From the NCBI RefSeq assembly GCF_014196125.1, contig NZ_JACIDA010000001.1, positions 868,001-932,000 on the forward strand: a DNA stretch of 64,000 nt, given 5' to 3'. The notes under the pieces are model-generated. The model saw only the letters and a list, made by a program, of their open reading frames with translations. It searched no databases and was not told the origin of the DNA. Each line of letters starts with the position of its first letter. Position 1 is the first letter of the stretch. Shown in pieces: positions 26,529 to 35,875 of the stretch. The position numbers and the translations under genes are program-made. The DNA is from Brevundimonas mediterranea (lineage in GTDB: Bacteria > Pseudomonadota > Alphaproteobacteria > Caulobacterales > Caulobacteraceae).

Positions 26529-27002
26529 TCAGGTCGAGGGCGCCAGCGCGCCCTCGACGCTGATCGTCGCATCGGCGTTTTCGACGACGTTCAGCGTCGT
26601 GGCCTCGACCTTGCGGTCATGCAGGGCCGCCAGCCAGCCGAAGGCCGCCGTGCTGGAGACATTGGTCAGGCTGAAGCCCAGGCCGCCGTCCGGCGACATG
26701 CCCATGACCGGCGTCACCCCAGTGATCGAACCGACCTCTGCGACCACCGCCGCGACATCGACGTCGCTGCTGGCGGCGTCGGTCCGCACCATACGACCCG
26801 TCGCCGTCTGAACCAGGGCCAGATCGGCCTCGGCTACAGCCCGCGCCTCGGCCGCATCGGCCCGCCAGGTCCAGGCCGGACGAACGATCAGCAGCCAGAC
26901 CAGAACGGCGGCGATCGCCAGGCCCATCACCGTCAGCATCCGCTGCTCGCGCAGGGTGCGGCCATCCCACCAGGCGGCGGCTTGAGACATCAGGCCGTTC
27001 AT
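26529..27002 (-). CDS. gspM: type II secretion protein GspM
   Basis: A 157-residue inner-membrane protein with a cytoplasmic N-terminus, a membrane helix (about residues 24-41, MLTVMGLAIAAVLVWLLIV) and a periplasmic ferredoxin-like domain. GspM joins GspL in the inner-membrane platform. Its start overlaps the gspL stop (ATGA). It is the last gene of the gspC-M operon and is convergent with the acid phosphatase. Confidence 0.85.
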   Translation of the reverse strand: MNGLMSQAAAWWDGRTLREQRMLTVMGLAIAAVLVWLLIVRPAWTWRADAAEARAVAEADLALVQTATGRMVRTDAASSDVDVAAVVAEVGSITGVTPVMGMSPDGGLGFSLTNVSSTAAFGWLAALHDRKVEATTLNVVENADATISVEGALAPST

Positions 27003-28111
27003 GCGGCGCCTCCCACGATGACTTCACTGACCACCCGCCCGCCGTCCTCGACGGTCGAGGCGTCGGACATGGACAGGCCCGAGGCGGCCAGGGCGGTCCT
27101 CAAGGTCTCCAGATCCGAAAAGGCCGGATAGCTGACGGTCGCGCGCACCCCCTGGCCGGGATCGGCGCTCAGACTGTCCAGTTCCGCGCCCTCGACCTGT
27201 TCCACAGCGGCGAACAGGGCGGCGCTGACCGAGGCCAGGCCGCCCGGCGGCGGGGCCACGGCGATCTGGCGACGCGCCGCCTCCATCGGATCACTGGCGC
27301 GGGCGGCGTCGGGCAGGGTTTCGCTGATCAGGGCCAGGGTCCGGCGTTCGGCCCGGTCGGCGGCGACCTGATCGCGCGCCCCGGCGGCCAGGGTCAGGAT
27401 CAGGGGCGACACCACCAGAGCCGCCGCCAGCCCAGCCGCCAGCCGCCAGCCGCCCGCCCGAACCTCGCGTTTGCGCTCCAGGCCCGACAACAGATCGACG
27501 GCGGGCCCCGCCGCTGCGGCCGCCAGCAGCCGCTCCAGCGTCTCGGGATCGTCGACGCGGATCAACGGGCGCCCGCCCGCCACCGCCTCGACCAGATCGG
27601 ACTGGACCGTGGCCGCGAAATCCATGCCGCGCAGCCCCATGTCGGCGCCGAAGACGGCGGCGCTGAGCGCGTCGTCCGCCGGCGCCGGCAGGATCAGACA
27701 GTCGGGCACAACGGCGGCCGGCGTCACGCCCAGGGCGGCCAGATAGTCGATCCACGCCTCCAGCAGACCCGCGCCCACGGCGGCGACCAGACGCGGCCCC
27801 TCGCCGACGACCGGCCCCAGGGCCACGACCGTGCGCTCGGGATCGCCGGCCAGATCGTCCTTCAAGGCCCAACGCGCCGCCGCCCGCACTTGGGCCGCAC
27901 CGCCGACCGGCAGGTCCAGCCAGCGCACCAGGACATCGGCGCCCGGGGCGACGGCCACCGTTCGCAGATCGGGGCGGACATCGGGCGTGGCGGCCGAGTC
28001 TTCCAGCAACAGGGAGCCGCGCTGCAGCACCCGTCCCCCGGCGTCGAACGTCAGGAAGGGCGCCGGCATCGAGGCCGCCGGGGGGATGATGACGATACGG
28101 GTCTGGCTCAT
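26999..28111 (-). CDS. gspL: type II secretion protein GspL
   Basis: A 370-residue platform protein that recruits the GspE ATPase. It has a cytoplasmic actin-like domain (residues 1-225 approximately), a membrane helix (about residues 236-258, LAAGLAAALVVSPLILTLAAG region) and a periplasmic domain. Both ends show ATGA overlaps, with gspK upstream and gspM downstream. The sequence is divergent, so the assignment leans on topology and operon position. Confidence 0.87.
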   Translation of the reverse strand: MSQTRIVIIPPAASMPAPFLTFDAGGRVLQRGSLLLEDSAATPDVRPDLRTVAVAPGADVLVRWLDLPVGGAAQVRAAARWALKDDLAGDPERTVVALGPVVGEGPRLVAAVGAGLLEAWIDYLAALGVTPAAVVPDCLILPAPADDALSAAVFGADMGLRGMDFAATVQSDLVEAVAGGRPLIRVDDPETLERLLAAAAAGPAVDLLSGLERKREVRAGGWRLAAGLAAALVVSPLILTLAAGARDQVAADRAERRTLALISETLPDAARASDPMEAARRQIAVAPPPGGLASVSAALFAAVEQVEGAELDSLSADPGQGVRATVSYPAFSDLETLRTALAASGLSMSDASTVEDGGRVVSEVIVGGAA

Positions 28112-29094
28112 TCTTCAGGGGTCCAGCGGCGAATGACAGTGCGCACGGCGCCGTCCGGCGCGGCGTACAGGAGAGCAGTGCGGACGGCGTGGGCGCCGCC
28201 GTAATCGATATCGACCCGAAGATCGAAATAGCGCGTCGACAGCGAGACTTGCCCGCTTGTCTCCTCATCAGGCGTGAAGCCCTTGAGCGCCGGCTGCGCC
28301 CAAAAGGCGTCGACGCTGGACCAGCCCAGAACCGGCCGCGCGGCGATGGCGGCGCGCGCGCCCTGCAGCCCCACTTCACCTTCGGTCAGCATGACCAGCA
28401 GGGGCGCCTCGGCCGGGGTCAGGGTGTTGATGTTCAGCGTCGTCCGGGTGGTCGCCGGCAGGGCGCAGACATAGGGGCGCAGCCGCCGATACAGGTCGTC
28501 GTCCATATTGGCGACCGCCCGCATCTCGCTGACGTCCGCCAGGATGACGCCGCCGGTGCGATACGGCGTGGACAGGCCGGCGTAACGGGCATCCTCGGCC
28601 CCGCCGGGCGAAGCCTCGGCGTCATTGTCCATCCAGTCGGTCAGGGCGGCGGCCGCGGCCGCCATTCGGGCGCGCGACAGGCCCAGGGCGACGCCCAGGG
28701 CGACGAACTGGGTCGTGGCTTCGGGGCGGGGAAACAGGTCCTCGTTCTGGCCGAACACCAGGCTGTTCAGGTTGAAACAGGCCTGGCCGTCCGTGATCAC
28801 GGCGCGGATCGTCCCCTCCTCCACCGGAAACTCCAGCACTCGGCCGTTCCAGCGCGGCTCCAGCGGGGTGCGCACGGGATCGACCTTCATCAGGTCGGCG
28901 ATCTGGCGCCGCGCCAGGCCTTCGGCGCCGGCGGCGTACCATTGGGCCTGGGCCTGGGTTTCAGCGTTGGTGGTGCGGCGCACCGAGAAGCGCACGTCGT
29001 CCAGAATGGCGACCGCCACGACCGCCATCACCGCCACCAGCAGCAACACCGTCAGCAGGGCCATGCCCTCGCGCGATCCCCGCAGCCGTCTCAT
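28108..29094 (-). CDS. gspK: type II secretion minor pseudopilin GspK
   Basis: A 328-residue pseudopilin, the largest of the set as expected for GspK. After the prepilin cleavage Gly (REG-MALLT), position +5 is Thr instead of Glu, a known GspK trait. The hydrophobic helix LLTVLLLVAVMAVVAVAIL follows, then the globular domain with LNINTLTPAEAP, a typical helix-hairpin-helix-like stretch of GspK. I chose the ATG at 29094 because it overlaps the gspJ stop and gives a proper prepilin leader; longer frames upstream are not needed. Confidence 0.92.
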   Translation of the reverse strand: MRRLRGSREGMALLTVLLLVAVMAVVAVAILDDVRFSVRRTTNAETQAQAQWYAAGAEGLARRQIADLMKVDPVRTPLEPRWNGRVLEFPVEEGTIRAVITDGQACFNLNSLVFGQNEDLFPRPEATTQFVALGVALGLSRARMAAAAAALTDWMDNDAEASPGGAEDARYAGLSTPYRTGGVILADVSEMRAVANMDDDLYRRLRPYVCALPATTRTTLNINTLTPAEAPLLVMLTEGEVGLQGARAAIAARPVLGWSSVDAFWAQPALKGFTPDEETSGQVSLSTRYFDLRVDIDYGGAHAVRTALLYAAPDGAVRTVIRRWTPEE

Positions 29095-29702
29095 GCGGCG
29101 GCGACCAGGAACAGCTGATCCAGGCGGCCGAAACCGTCCAGGGTCATGACGATCCGAACCGCGTCCGGCAACGGCCGGTCGCTGGTCGAGATGAAGGCCG
29201 GCGCCTCGGACCCGTTCTGGATGAAGGTGACGGTCGCATCCTTGACGCCGCGGTACAACACCTGGGGCGGCCCCGCGCGGGCGCCGTCCAGATAGGGAGA
29301 GACGCGCCGCTCCAGCCGCCCCTCGACCACCCGGTATTCGACCCTTTGCAGCGACGGGCGCGGCGCCGCGTCCGGATTGGACCACCCGTTGCGTACCAGG
29401 ACCAGAATAGGGTCGCTGGGCGTCTCCTGCCCCATCAGCGCGCGCGGCAGGGGCCGGCCGGTCGGGCCGCGCGTGCGACGCGGCGCCGCCTGGGCCAGAT
29501 CGGCCTTCAGCAGGGCGCGCGTCCGCTGCAGATCGCCGGTGCGGTCGGTCTCGGCGCGAATGGCGAACCGGGTGTCGATGGTCTGACTCAGCACCAGGGC
29601 GCCGGCCCCGGCCAACAGGGCGAAGATGGCCAGCGAGACCAGGACCTCGACCAGGGTGAACCCCGCCCGCTCAGCCCGTGACTTCGTGCGTGGCGCCCTC
29701 AT
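29091..29702 (-). CDS. gspJ: type II secretion minor pseudopilin GspJ
   Basis: A 203-residue minor pseudopilin. Prepilin leader of 14 residues ends in RAG before FTLVEVLVSLAIFALLAGAG, with Glu at +5. GspJ forms the pseudopilus tip with GspI and GspK. Its start overlaps the gspI stop and its stop overlaps the gspK start. Confidence 0.92.
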   Translation of the reverse strand: MRAPRTKSRAERAGFTLVEVLVSLAIFALLAGAGALVLSQTIDTRFAIRAETDRTGDLQRTRALLKADLAQAAPRRTRGPTGRPLPRALMGQETPSDPILVLVRNGWSNPDAAPRPSLQRVEYRVVEGRLERRVSPYLDGARAGPPQVLYRGVKDATVTFIQNGSEAPAFISTSDRPLPDAVRIVMTLDGFGRLDQLFLVAAA

Positions 29703-30106
29703 GCCCCGGCCGCCCGGAACAGGACGCGGTCCGCCACCTGGCCCTCGTCAGTGAAGACCCGCACGTCGATCCGGCCCATGCCGGCGACTTCCGTCCCGGT
29801 GACGACGCGACGCCAGCGCCAGACGCGGCCGGCCATCCGGGTTTCGCCGCTGACTTCGCCGACCGGCAGGCTGGGCGCGATCATGGCCTCGGCTGCAACA
29901 TTCTCGGCTACCAGACCGCCCAGGGTGCGCGCCTCGACGCGCACGGCGGAACGGGTGCTCTCGCCCGAAAGGTTCAACAGGGCCATGGCCGCCAGGGCGA
30001 ACACCGCCAGGGCCACCAGCATTTCGATCAGCGTAAACCCGGAACGGGCGTGGCGAGCCCTGCCGCTCGCCGGGCGGCGGCGCCAAGCCGGGGCGAAATC
30101 AACCAT
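29699..30106 (-). CDS. gspI: type II secretion minor pseudopilin GspI
   Basis: A 135-residue minor pseudopilin. The prepilin motif is RSG-FTLIEMLVALAVFALAAMALL, with Glu at +5. The leader from the ATG at 30106 is about 24 residues and basic. The gene overlaps the end of gspH by 8 bases and the start of gspJ by 4. GspI initiates the tip complex with J and K. Confidence 0.9.
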   Translation of the reverse strand: MVDFAPAWRRRPASGRARHARSGFTLIEMLVALAVFALAAMALLNLSGESTRSAVRVEARTLGGLVAENVAAEAMIAPSLPVGEVSGETRMAGRVWRWRRVVTGTEVAGMGRIDVRVFTDEGQVADRVLFRAAGA

Positions 30107-30563
30107 GGATCGACACCTCGCCCGCGCCATCGACCGTGACGGTGCGGGACTGATTGTCGCGGGTCAGGCGGACACGGGCAGGGTCGGCCACGCCGGTGGG
30201 ATCGAAGACGATGCGCACAGGGTCCGCCGGCGCGGCGACGCCCTCGCCCCAGGTGCGGGCGATGAAGACGCCGTTCAGCGGCGTCCAGACGGCGCCGTCG
30301 AAACTGGAAAAACCGTAGCCGGCCGTGTCCACATCCGCCGCCACCGGCCGATTGGTCAGGATCGCCTCCTCGCGGGCGCGCGACAGCCGGGCGGCGAACT
30401 GCTCCGCCTCCAGGCCCACGGCGGGTCGAGGGTCAGGCAAGGACAGGGCCACCGCCCCCGCCGCCAATCCGATGACGGCCAACGTGACCATCAGCTCGAC
30501 AAGGGTGAAGCCCGAACGGCGACGCCGAAGGCTAGCCCTGCCAGTTGCCGAGGTCCGCGTCAT
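30099..30563 (-). CDS. gspH: type II secretion minor pseudopilin GspH
   Basis: A 154-residue minor pseudopilin. The prepilin motif is RSG-FTLVELMVTLAVIGLAAG, preceded by a basic leader (LRRRR). The start at 30563 lies inside the last 32 bases of gspG; longer in-frame extensions would overlap gspG much further. GspH caps the pseudopilus between the tip complex and the GspG shaft. Confidence 0.9.
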   Translation of the reverse strand: MTRTSATGRASLRRRRSGFTLVELMVTLAVIGLAAGAVALSLPDPRPAVGLEAEQFAARLSRAREEAILTNRPVAADVDTAGYGFSSFDGAVWTPLNGVFIARTWGEGVAAPADPVRIVFDPTGVADPARVRLTRDNQSRTVTVDGAGEVSIHG

Positions 30564-30981
30564 TGCCCTCGCCCCCTTCCTTGCCGTCCGCCCCCAGGGA
30601 GAAGACGTCGAACTGCTGGCCGTGCGCGCTCTGGCGACGATAGCGGTAGGGGTTGCCCCACGGATCTTCGGGCAGGCGACGGACATAGCCGCCCTGACGA
30701 TAGCGTTCCGGCTGGGCCAGGCCAGCGGGCGCGGCGACCAGGGCCTCAAGCCCCTGCTGGTCGGTGGGGAAGTTCAGATTGTCGAGGCGATAGGTCTCGA
30801 TCGCCTGCTCCAGAACCGAGATGTCCGCCTTGGCCTTGCCGACCATGGCCCGGTCCTGACTGGGCAGGACATTCAGGGCGACGACCGTCGCCAGCAGGCC
30901 GATGATGACGATGACCACCATCAACTCGACCAGGGTGAACCCCTGACGTTTCTTACGCTTGTTCTGATTTTCTGGCGTCAT
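30532..30981 (-). CDS. gspG: type II secretion major pseudopilin GspG
   Basis: A 149-residue major pseudopilin. The prepilin motif is RQG-FTLVELMVVIVIIGLLA. The C-terminal region shows PTDQQGLEALV, LPEDPWGNPYRY and FSLGADGKEGGEGNDADLGNW, the calcium-binding loop typical of GspG. It polymerises into the pseudopilus that pushes exoproteins through GspD. The processing peptidase GspO is not encoded in this operon. Confidence 0.96.
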   Translation of the reverse strand: MTPENQNKRKKRQGFTLVELMVVIVIIGLLATVVALNVLPSQDRAMVGKAKADISVLEQAIETYRLDNLNFPTDQQGLEALVAAPAGLAQPERYRQGGYVRRLPEDPWGNPYRYRRQSAHGQQFDVFSLGADGKEGGEGNDADLGNWQG

Positions 30982-30994
30982 CGCTAAACTCTCC

Positions 30995-32215
30995 TCACCC
31001 CATCGCCAGGGTGTTGATCTGAAGTATGGGCAGCAGGATCGACAGGACGATCATCGCCACCACCCCGCCCATGACCACGATGATGGCCGGCTCCAGCAGG
31101 CTCAGCATCACGGCGGTGAAGGTCGAGAACTCGCGTTCCAGATAGTCGGCGGCGCGTTCCAGCATGGGCTCCAGCCGTCCGCTGCTCTCGCCCGAGGCGG
31201 TCATATAGACCAGCAGAGGCGGGAAGACGTCGGCGCGACGCATGGCTGCGGACAGGCCACCTCCCTCGCGCACCGCCTCGCCCATGGATTCCGTCGCCCG
31301 GCGCAGGGCCATGTTGGACACAGTGCGGGCGGTGATGGTCAAACCCTCCAGCACCGGCAGGCCGGCGGCGATCATGGTGGACAGGGTGCGCGCCATCTTG
31401 GCCCCATGCAGATCCCGCGTCAGACGGCCGATCACCGGCAGTTTCAGCATCGTCTGGTCAATCCGCAGCCGGATCGCCGGCTTGCGCCGCGCGAACACGC
31501 CGCCGACGACCAGAGCCGCCAGCAGCAGCAGGAACAGCCAGCCCCAGTTTCGCATCAGATCCGACACCCCGATCACCAGCCGCGTCAGCAGCGGCAGGGT
31601 CTGGTTCATGCTCTCGAACTGATCGACCACCTTGGGCACGACGAAGGTCATCAGAATGGCGATCACGCCCAGGGCCACCACGGCCAAGACGCTGGGATAG
31701 ACCACGGCGGTGATCACCTTGCCGCGGACCTGCTGGTCCCGCTCCAGCCCGTCGGCCAGGCGTTCCAAGATCGGCTGCAAGGCGCCCGACTGTTCTCCCG
31801 CCGAGACCATGGCCCGGTACAGGGGCGGAAAGGCCTGGCCCTGAAGCGCCATGGCGTCCGACAGACGCCGCCCTTCCATCACCCCGGCATGGACGCCTTC
31901 CAGAACCCGCCGCACGACCGGCCGGTCGGCCTGAAGCGCCAGGGTGCGCAGGGCCTCTTCGATGGGCGCGACCGAGATCAGGGTGGCCAGTTGGCGGGTG
32001 GTCAGGGCCAGGGTCTTGGCGTTCAGCCGGTCGCTGCGGACCGAACCCCAACCGCCCCGTTCGGACCGCGCCGCCATCCGGGCCGGCGTCAGCTCCAGCG
32101 GCATCAGCCGGCGCTTGGTCAGCCAGCCGCGCGCCGCCGCCTCGTCCGAAGCGGTGACGGCGCCGGACACCGTCCGCCCCGCCGCATCGACGGCCACATA
32201 GTCGAAGGCCGCCAT
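30995..32215 (-). CDS. gspF: type II secretion inner-membrane protein GspF
   Basis: A 406-residue polytopic platform protein with two repeated GspF domains (residues 70-195 and 270-395) and three membrane helices (about 170-190, 220-240, 375-397). Motifs AMVSAGEQSGALQPILERLA and MTASGESSGRLEPMLERAA are the conserved repeats. It starts at the end of gspE (TGATG) and is followed by gspG after 13 bases. Confidence 0.95.
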   Translation of the reverse strand: MAAFDYVAVDAAGRTVSGAVTASDEAAARGWLTKRRLMPLELTPARMAARSERGGWGSVRSDRLNAKTLALTTRQLATLISVAPIEEALRTLALQADRPVVRRVLEGVHAGVMEGRRLSDAMALQGQAFPPLYRAMVSAGEQSGALQPILERLADGLERDQQVRGKVITAVVYPSVLAVVALGVIAILMTFVVPKVVDQFESMNQTLPLLTRLVIGVSDLMRNWGWLFLLLLAALVVGGVFARRKPAIRLRIDQTMLKLPVIGRLTRDLHGAKMARTLSTMIAAGLPVLEGLTITARTVSNMALRRATESMGEAVREGGGLSAAMRRADVFPPLLVYMTASGESSGRLEPMLERAADYLEREFSTFTAVMLSLLEPAIIVVMGGVVAMIVLSILLPILQINTLAMG

Positions 32216-33711
32216 CAGGCCGCCTCCGCCGGATCAGACGCGGTCTCCTGGCGGGCGACGCGCACCGCCTCCTCGACCGAGGTCACGCCGTCCAGCACCA
32301 GGGCGCGCGCGCGTTCCGTCAGGGTTCCGCCCCCGGCGAAGGCGGCCGCGACTAGGGCGTCCTCGTCCGCCTCGGCCGCGATCAGGCGGCGCACGCGGTC
32401 GTCAATCTTCAGCACCTCGTACAGGCCGACCCGGCCGACGTAGCCGGTATTGCCGCAATGGGCGCAGCCGTGCGGACGCCAGACCTGCACCCCGGCCTTG
32501 GCGCCGACCAGTTTCGCCGTCTTCTTGTCGGCGATCTCTGGCGTGCGGCAGTGGTCGCACAGCCGGCGCACCAGCCGCTGGGCCACGATCAGCCTCAGGG
32601 TCGAGGCCAGCAGGAAGGGCTCCACCCCCATGTCGCGCAGTCGCGTCACCGCCCCCGCCGCGTCGTTGGTGTGGACGGTGGACAGGACCAGGTGGCCGGT
32701 CAGGGCGGCCTGGACCGCAACCCCCGCCGTCTCCACGTCACGGATTTCGCCCACCATGACCACGTCCGGGTCCTGGCGCAGGATGGCGCGCAGACCCGCC
32801 GCAAAGGTCATACCGACCTTGGTGTTGACCTGGGTCTGGCCGACGCCGTCGATGGCGTATTCGACCGGGTCCTCAACCGTCAGGATATTGCGCGTCTGGT
32901 CGTTCAGCAGAGCCAGGCCGGCGTACAGGCTGGTGGTCTTGCCGGATCCGGTCGGCCCGGTGACCAGGATGATCCCGTTCGGTTCGGCCAGGGCCGCGCG
33001 GAAGGCGACCAGGGCGTCGGGCGACATGCCCAGACGGTCCAGGCTGAGCCCTGCCTGATCCTTGTCCAGGATCCGCATCACCACCCGCTCCCCGCCGCGC
33101 GACGGCAGGGTCGAGACCCGCACGTCCAGCGTCTTGCCGCCCAGGGCCAGGGGGATGCGCCCGTCCTGCGGCACCCGCTTCTCGGCGATGTCGAGCCGCG
33201 CCATGACCTTGATCCGCGACACCAGCAGGGGCGCAATGCGCGGGTTCAGGCTCAGGGCCTCGCGCAACACCCCGTCGATCCGCATTCGCACCAGCAGCGC
33301 GCTCTCATAGGTCTCCAGGTGGATGTCGGACGCGCCCGTCCGCACCGCCTCGGCGATTATCCCGTTGATCAGCCGGATCACCGGCGCGTCGTCGGCCGTG
33401 TCCAGCAGATCGGCCGCCGCCGGGATGTCGTCGATCAGACTGTCCAGCCCCGCCGGCATGTCCAGATCGTCGCCGTCGGTCGCCGCCAGATGATCGCCGG
33501 CATAGACCTCGGACAGTTGGCGGTCGAAGGCCGCCTGGCTCAGGGTCTCGACCGCAAGGGGGCGACCCAGGACGCGCCGCGCCTCGATCAGGGCCTTGGG
33601 ATCCGCCCCCTCACGCAGGCCTACCCGCGCCACCTCGCCGGCGTCCAGCAGCAGGACGCCGTGCCGTTTGGCGAATCCATAGGGCAGGCTGGGGCTGACC
33701 AGGGTGATCAT
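32215..33711 (-). CDS. gspE: type II secretion ATPase GspE
   Basis: A 498-residue hexameric ATPase that powers pseudopilus assembly. Walker A GPTGSGKTTSLY, the Asp box and Walker B region RQDPDVVMVGEIRDVETA, the His box LVLSTVHTNDA, and a C-terminal four-cysteine zinc motif CDHCRTPE...CAHCGNTGY. The N-terminal domain for GspL binding is present but short. The gene begins 4 bases after gspD ends. Confidence 0.96.
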   Translation of the reverse strand: MITLVSPSLPYGFAKRHGVLLLDAGEVARVGLREGADPKALIEARRVLGRPLAVETLSQAAFDRQLSEVYAGDHLAATDGDDLDMPAGLDSLIDDIPAAADLLDTADDAPVIRLINGIIAEAVRTGASDIHLETYESALLVRMRIDGVLREALSLNPRIAPLLVSRIKVMARLDIAEKRVPQDGRIPLALGGKTLDVRVSTLPSRGGERVVMRILDKDQAGLSLDRLGMSPDALVAFRAALAEPNGIILVTGPTGSGKTTSLYAGLALLNDQTRNILTVEDPVEYAIDGVGQTQVNTKVGMTFAAGLRAILRQDPDVVMVGEIRDVETAGVAVQAALTGHLVLSTVHTNDAAGAVTRLRDMGVEPFLLASTLRLIVAQRLVRRLCDHCRTPEIADKKTAKLVGAKAGVQVWRPHGCAHCGNTGYVGRVGLYEVLKIDDRVRRLIAAEADEDALVAAAFAGGGTLTERARALVLDGVTSVEEAVRVARQETASDPAEAA

Positions 33712-33715
33712 GGGA

Positions 33716-35875
33716 TCAGTTTCCGGTCGGCGGCAGGGGCGCGACCTCGACCGGGGCTACGGGCGCGGCCGCGCCCATGGTCGGGGCGATGACCATGGGT
33801 TCGCCGCTGGCCGGGGCGGCCGGCGCCTGGGTCCGCATATAGTCCCGCACCAGGGCGTCCAGGCTGGGCTCGCGATCCGGCTGCACCGCCTGCTGCTGAT
33901 CGCGCATATAGCCCCAGCGGTCGGCGGCCAGCCCTTGAGCCTCCTCGCGGGTGCGGACGATGGTGGGACGCAGGAAGACCATCAGATTGGTCCGCCCGCG
34001 CTGACGGCTGTTCGAGCGGAACAGGGCGCCGACGCCCGGCAGGTCGCCCAGGCCGGGGATCTTGTCGGTCGAGATGATGTCGTTCTGGTCCAGCAGGCCG
34101 CCGGCGACCGCGATGTCGCCGTCATCGACCACCAGGGTCGTCTGCAGCTCGCGCTTGTCCAGCACCAGGTCTGTCGCGCCACGGGTCAGCCCGCCGTTGA
34201 TCGCCGACACCTCCTGGCGCAGCGTCAGGGTGATGGAGCCGCCGGCGTTGATCTGCGGCTTGACCGTCAGCCGCACGCCGATGTCCTTGCGGTCGGTCGT
34301 GGTGAAGGGGTTGGAATTGCCGTCCAGCAGGGTTTGGCCGGTCGTGATCGGCACCTCCTGCCCGACCAGGAAGGTGGCCTCTTCGTTGTCCAGCGTCATG
34401 ATCGACGGGGTCTGGAGCAGGTTGGAGCCCTCGTCCGTCTTGGCCGCATTGATGATGAAGCCGAACAGGCCGTCGCCGACCTCGCCCCCGGCGCCGCCGA
34501 TAAAGCCGTTGGCGCCCACCAGACTGTTCAGGGCCAGAGTCTGCAGTTGTTCCCGCAGCGGGTCGTCCTTGTCCAGCTGCCCGGCATAGGCGCCGCCGGC
34601 GATTTTCGCCAGCGGAGCGGCGTTGGCGGTGTAGTTGGTCAGGCCGACGCCGTTCTCGCCGCCATACAGCCACTGGACGCCCAGTTCGCGCACCGCGTTG
34701 TCGCTCAGCTCGACCACGATGGCCTCGATCAGCACCTGCTGGCGGCGCACGTCCAGCCGCCGGATGACGTCGGCCAGGGTCCGCTGCATGTCGGCCGGGC
34801 CGGCGATGACCAGGGCGTTGGCGCCGGGGAAGCGGGCGATGGTGGCGCGCTGGCCGGTGGCGGTGACGGTGGACGAACCGATGGCGCCGCCCTCGGCATC
34901 GCCGCTCCCTAGACTCGCGGCGGTGCGCGACAGGCCGCTTGATCCGCCACTGGTCGATCCGGTCGGGGCGGTGCGCAAGCCCTGGCTCGCGCCCGTCGAG
35001 GCCGTGACCGGCTGGCCCACCACCTGCTGCAGCACCGGCAGAAGCTGCTCGGCGTTGGCGTGTTCCAGGAAGACGACGTTCACGTCCTGGCTGGCGCGCG
35101 ACCGGCCGTCCAGATCGTGGATCAGGCCGCGCACGCGGGCCAGGGCCTGGCCGTCGCCGCGCAGGACTATGGAGTTCGAGCTTTCCACCGCCGTGACGGT
35201 GACCATCCCCTGCCCGCCGCCGCTCGGCGCCGCCATCACCTGCTGCAACACCCCGGCGATCTCGCGCGCCGAGGCGTTTTCCAGCGCCACGACCTCATAG
35301 CTGGACCGGTCCACGTCGATCCGGCCGATCAGGGAGCGGATACGGGCCAGATTGTCCGAAAAGTCGGCCACCACCACGCTGTTGGCGCCGGGATTGGCCA
35401 GGACCTGGCCCTGGGCCCCAACCAGCGGCCGGATGGTCTCGGCGGCCGAGGCCGCGTCGATGTTGCGCAGTTGGAAGACCTCGGTCGAGAACCGCTCGGC
35501 CCCGACCGTCGACGGCCCCTGAGCCGCGCCCTGGGCCGGACTGATCCGATAGGCGCCCGACTGGGTCGGGGTGACGACCAGGCCATTGGCCCGCAAGGTG
35601 GACAGGAAGACCTCGAACATCTGGGCGCGGCCCAGCGGGCGGTCGCTGGTCACCGTCACCGTCCCGGTCACAGCGGGATCGACGATGAAGGTGCGGCCGG
35701 TGGTGCGGGCCACGTCCTGGATGAAGGCGCGAATGTCGGCGCCCTGGACGTTCAGGGTCTGGCGCGCTTCCTGGGCCATGACGGGCGCGGCGGCCAGGGG
35801 GGCATGCAGGGCCAGGACGGCGGCGAGGGCGCCGACGCCGGAACGCTTCAGGCGATTGCGCAGAGAGGCGGTCAT
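33716..35875 (-). CDS. gspD: type II secretion secretin GspD
   Basis: A 719-residue outer-membrane secretin. Signal peptide ending in VMAQE, N0 domain (LNVQGADIRAFIQDVARTTG), three N1-N3 repeats, then the secretin domain with VPITTGQTL and the core VALENAS/RGDGQALARVRGLI ring elements, plus the conserved LGDLPGVGALFRS near the end. It forms the outer-membrane pore. A Ser-Gly-Thr-rich stretch (about residues 295-335) interrupts the N3 domain, as in other alphaproteobacterial GspD. The start overlaps the gspC stop (ATGA). Confidence 0.96.
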   Translation of the reverse strand: MTASLRNRLKRSGVGALAAVLALHAPLAAAPVMAQEARQTLNVQGADIRAFIQDVARTTGRTFIVDPAVTGTVTVTSDRPLGRAQMFEVFLSTLRANGLVVTPTQSGAYRISPAQGAAQGPSTVGAERFSTEVFQLRNIDAASAAETIRPLVGAQGQVLANPGANSVVVADFSDNLARIRSLIGRIDVDRSSYEVVALENASAREIAGVLQQVMAAPSGGGQGMVTVTAVESSNSIVLRGDGQALARVRGLIHDLDGRSRASQDVNVVFLEHANAEQLLPVLQQVVGQPVTASTGASQGLRTAPTGSTSGGSSGLSRTAASLGSGDAEGGAIGSSTVTATGQRATIARFPGANALVIAGPADMQRTLADVIRRLDVRRQQVLIEAIVVELSDNAVRELGVQWLYGGENGVGLTNYTANAAPLAKIAGGAYAGQLDKDDPLREQLQTLALNSLVGANGFIGGAGGEVGDGLFGFIINAAKTDEGSNLLQTPSIMTLDNEEATFLVGQEVPITTGQTLLDGNSNPFTTTDRKDIGVRLTVKPQINAGGSITLTLRQEVSAINGGLTRGATDLVLDKRELQTTLVVDDGDIAVAGGLLDQNDIISTDKIPGLGDLPGVGALFRSNSRQRGRTNLMVFLRPTIVRTREEAQGLAADRWGYMRDQQQAVQPDREPSLDALVRDYMRTQAPAAPASGEPMVIAPTMGAAAPVAPVEVAPLPPTGN

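Noticed and set aside
32458..34912. Two long plus-strand open frames antisense to gspE and gspD
   Set aside because: No ribosome-binding site, no recognisable motif, Arg/His/Gln-rich composition; the minus strand has definite T2SS genes.
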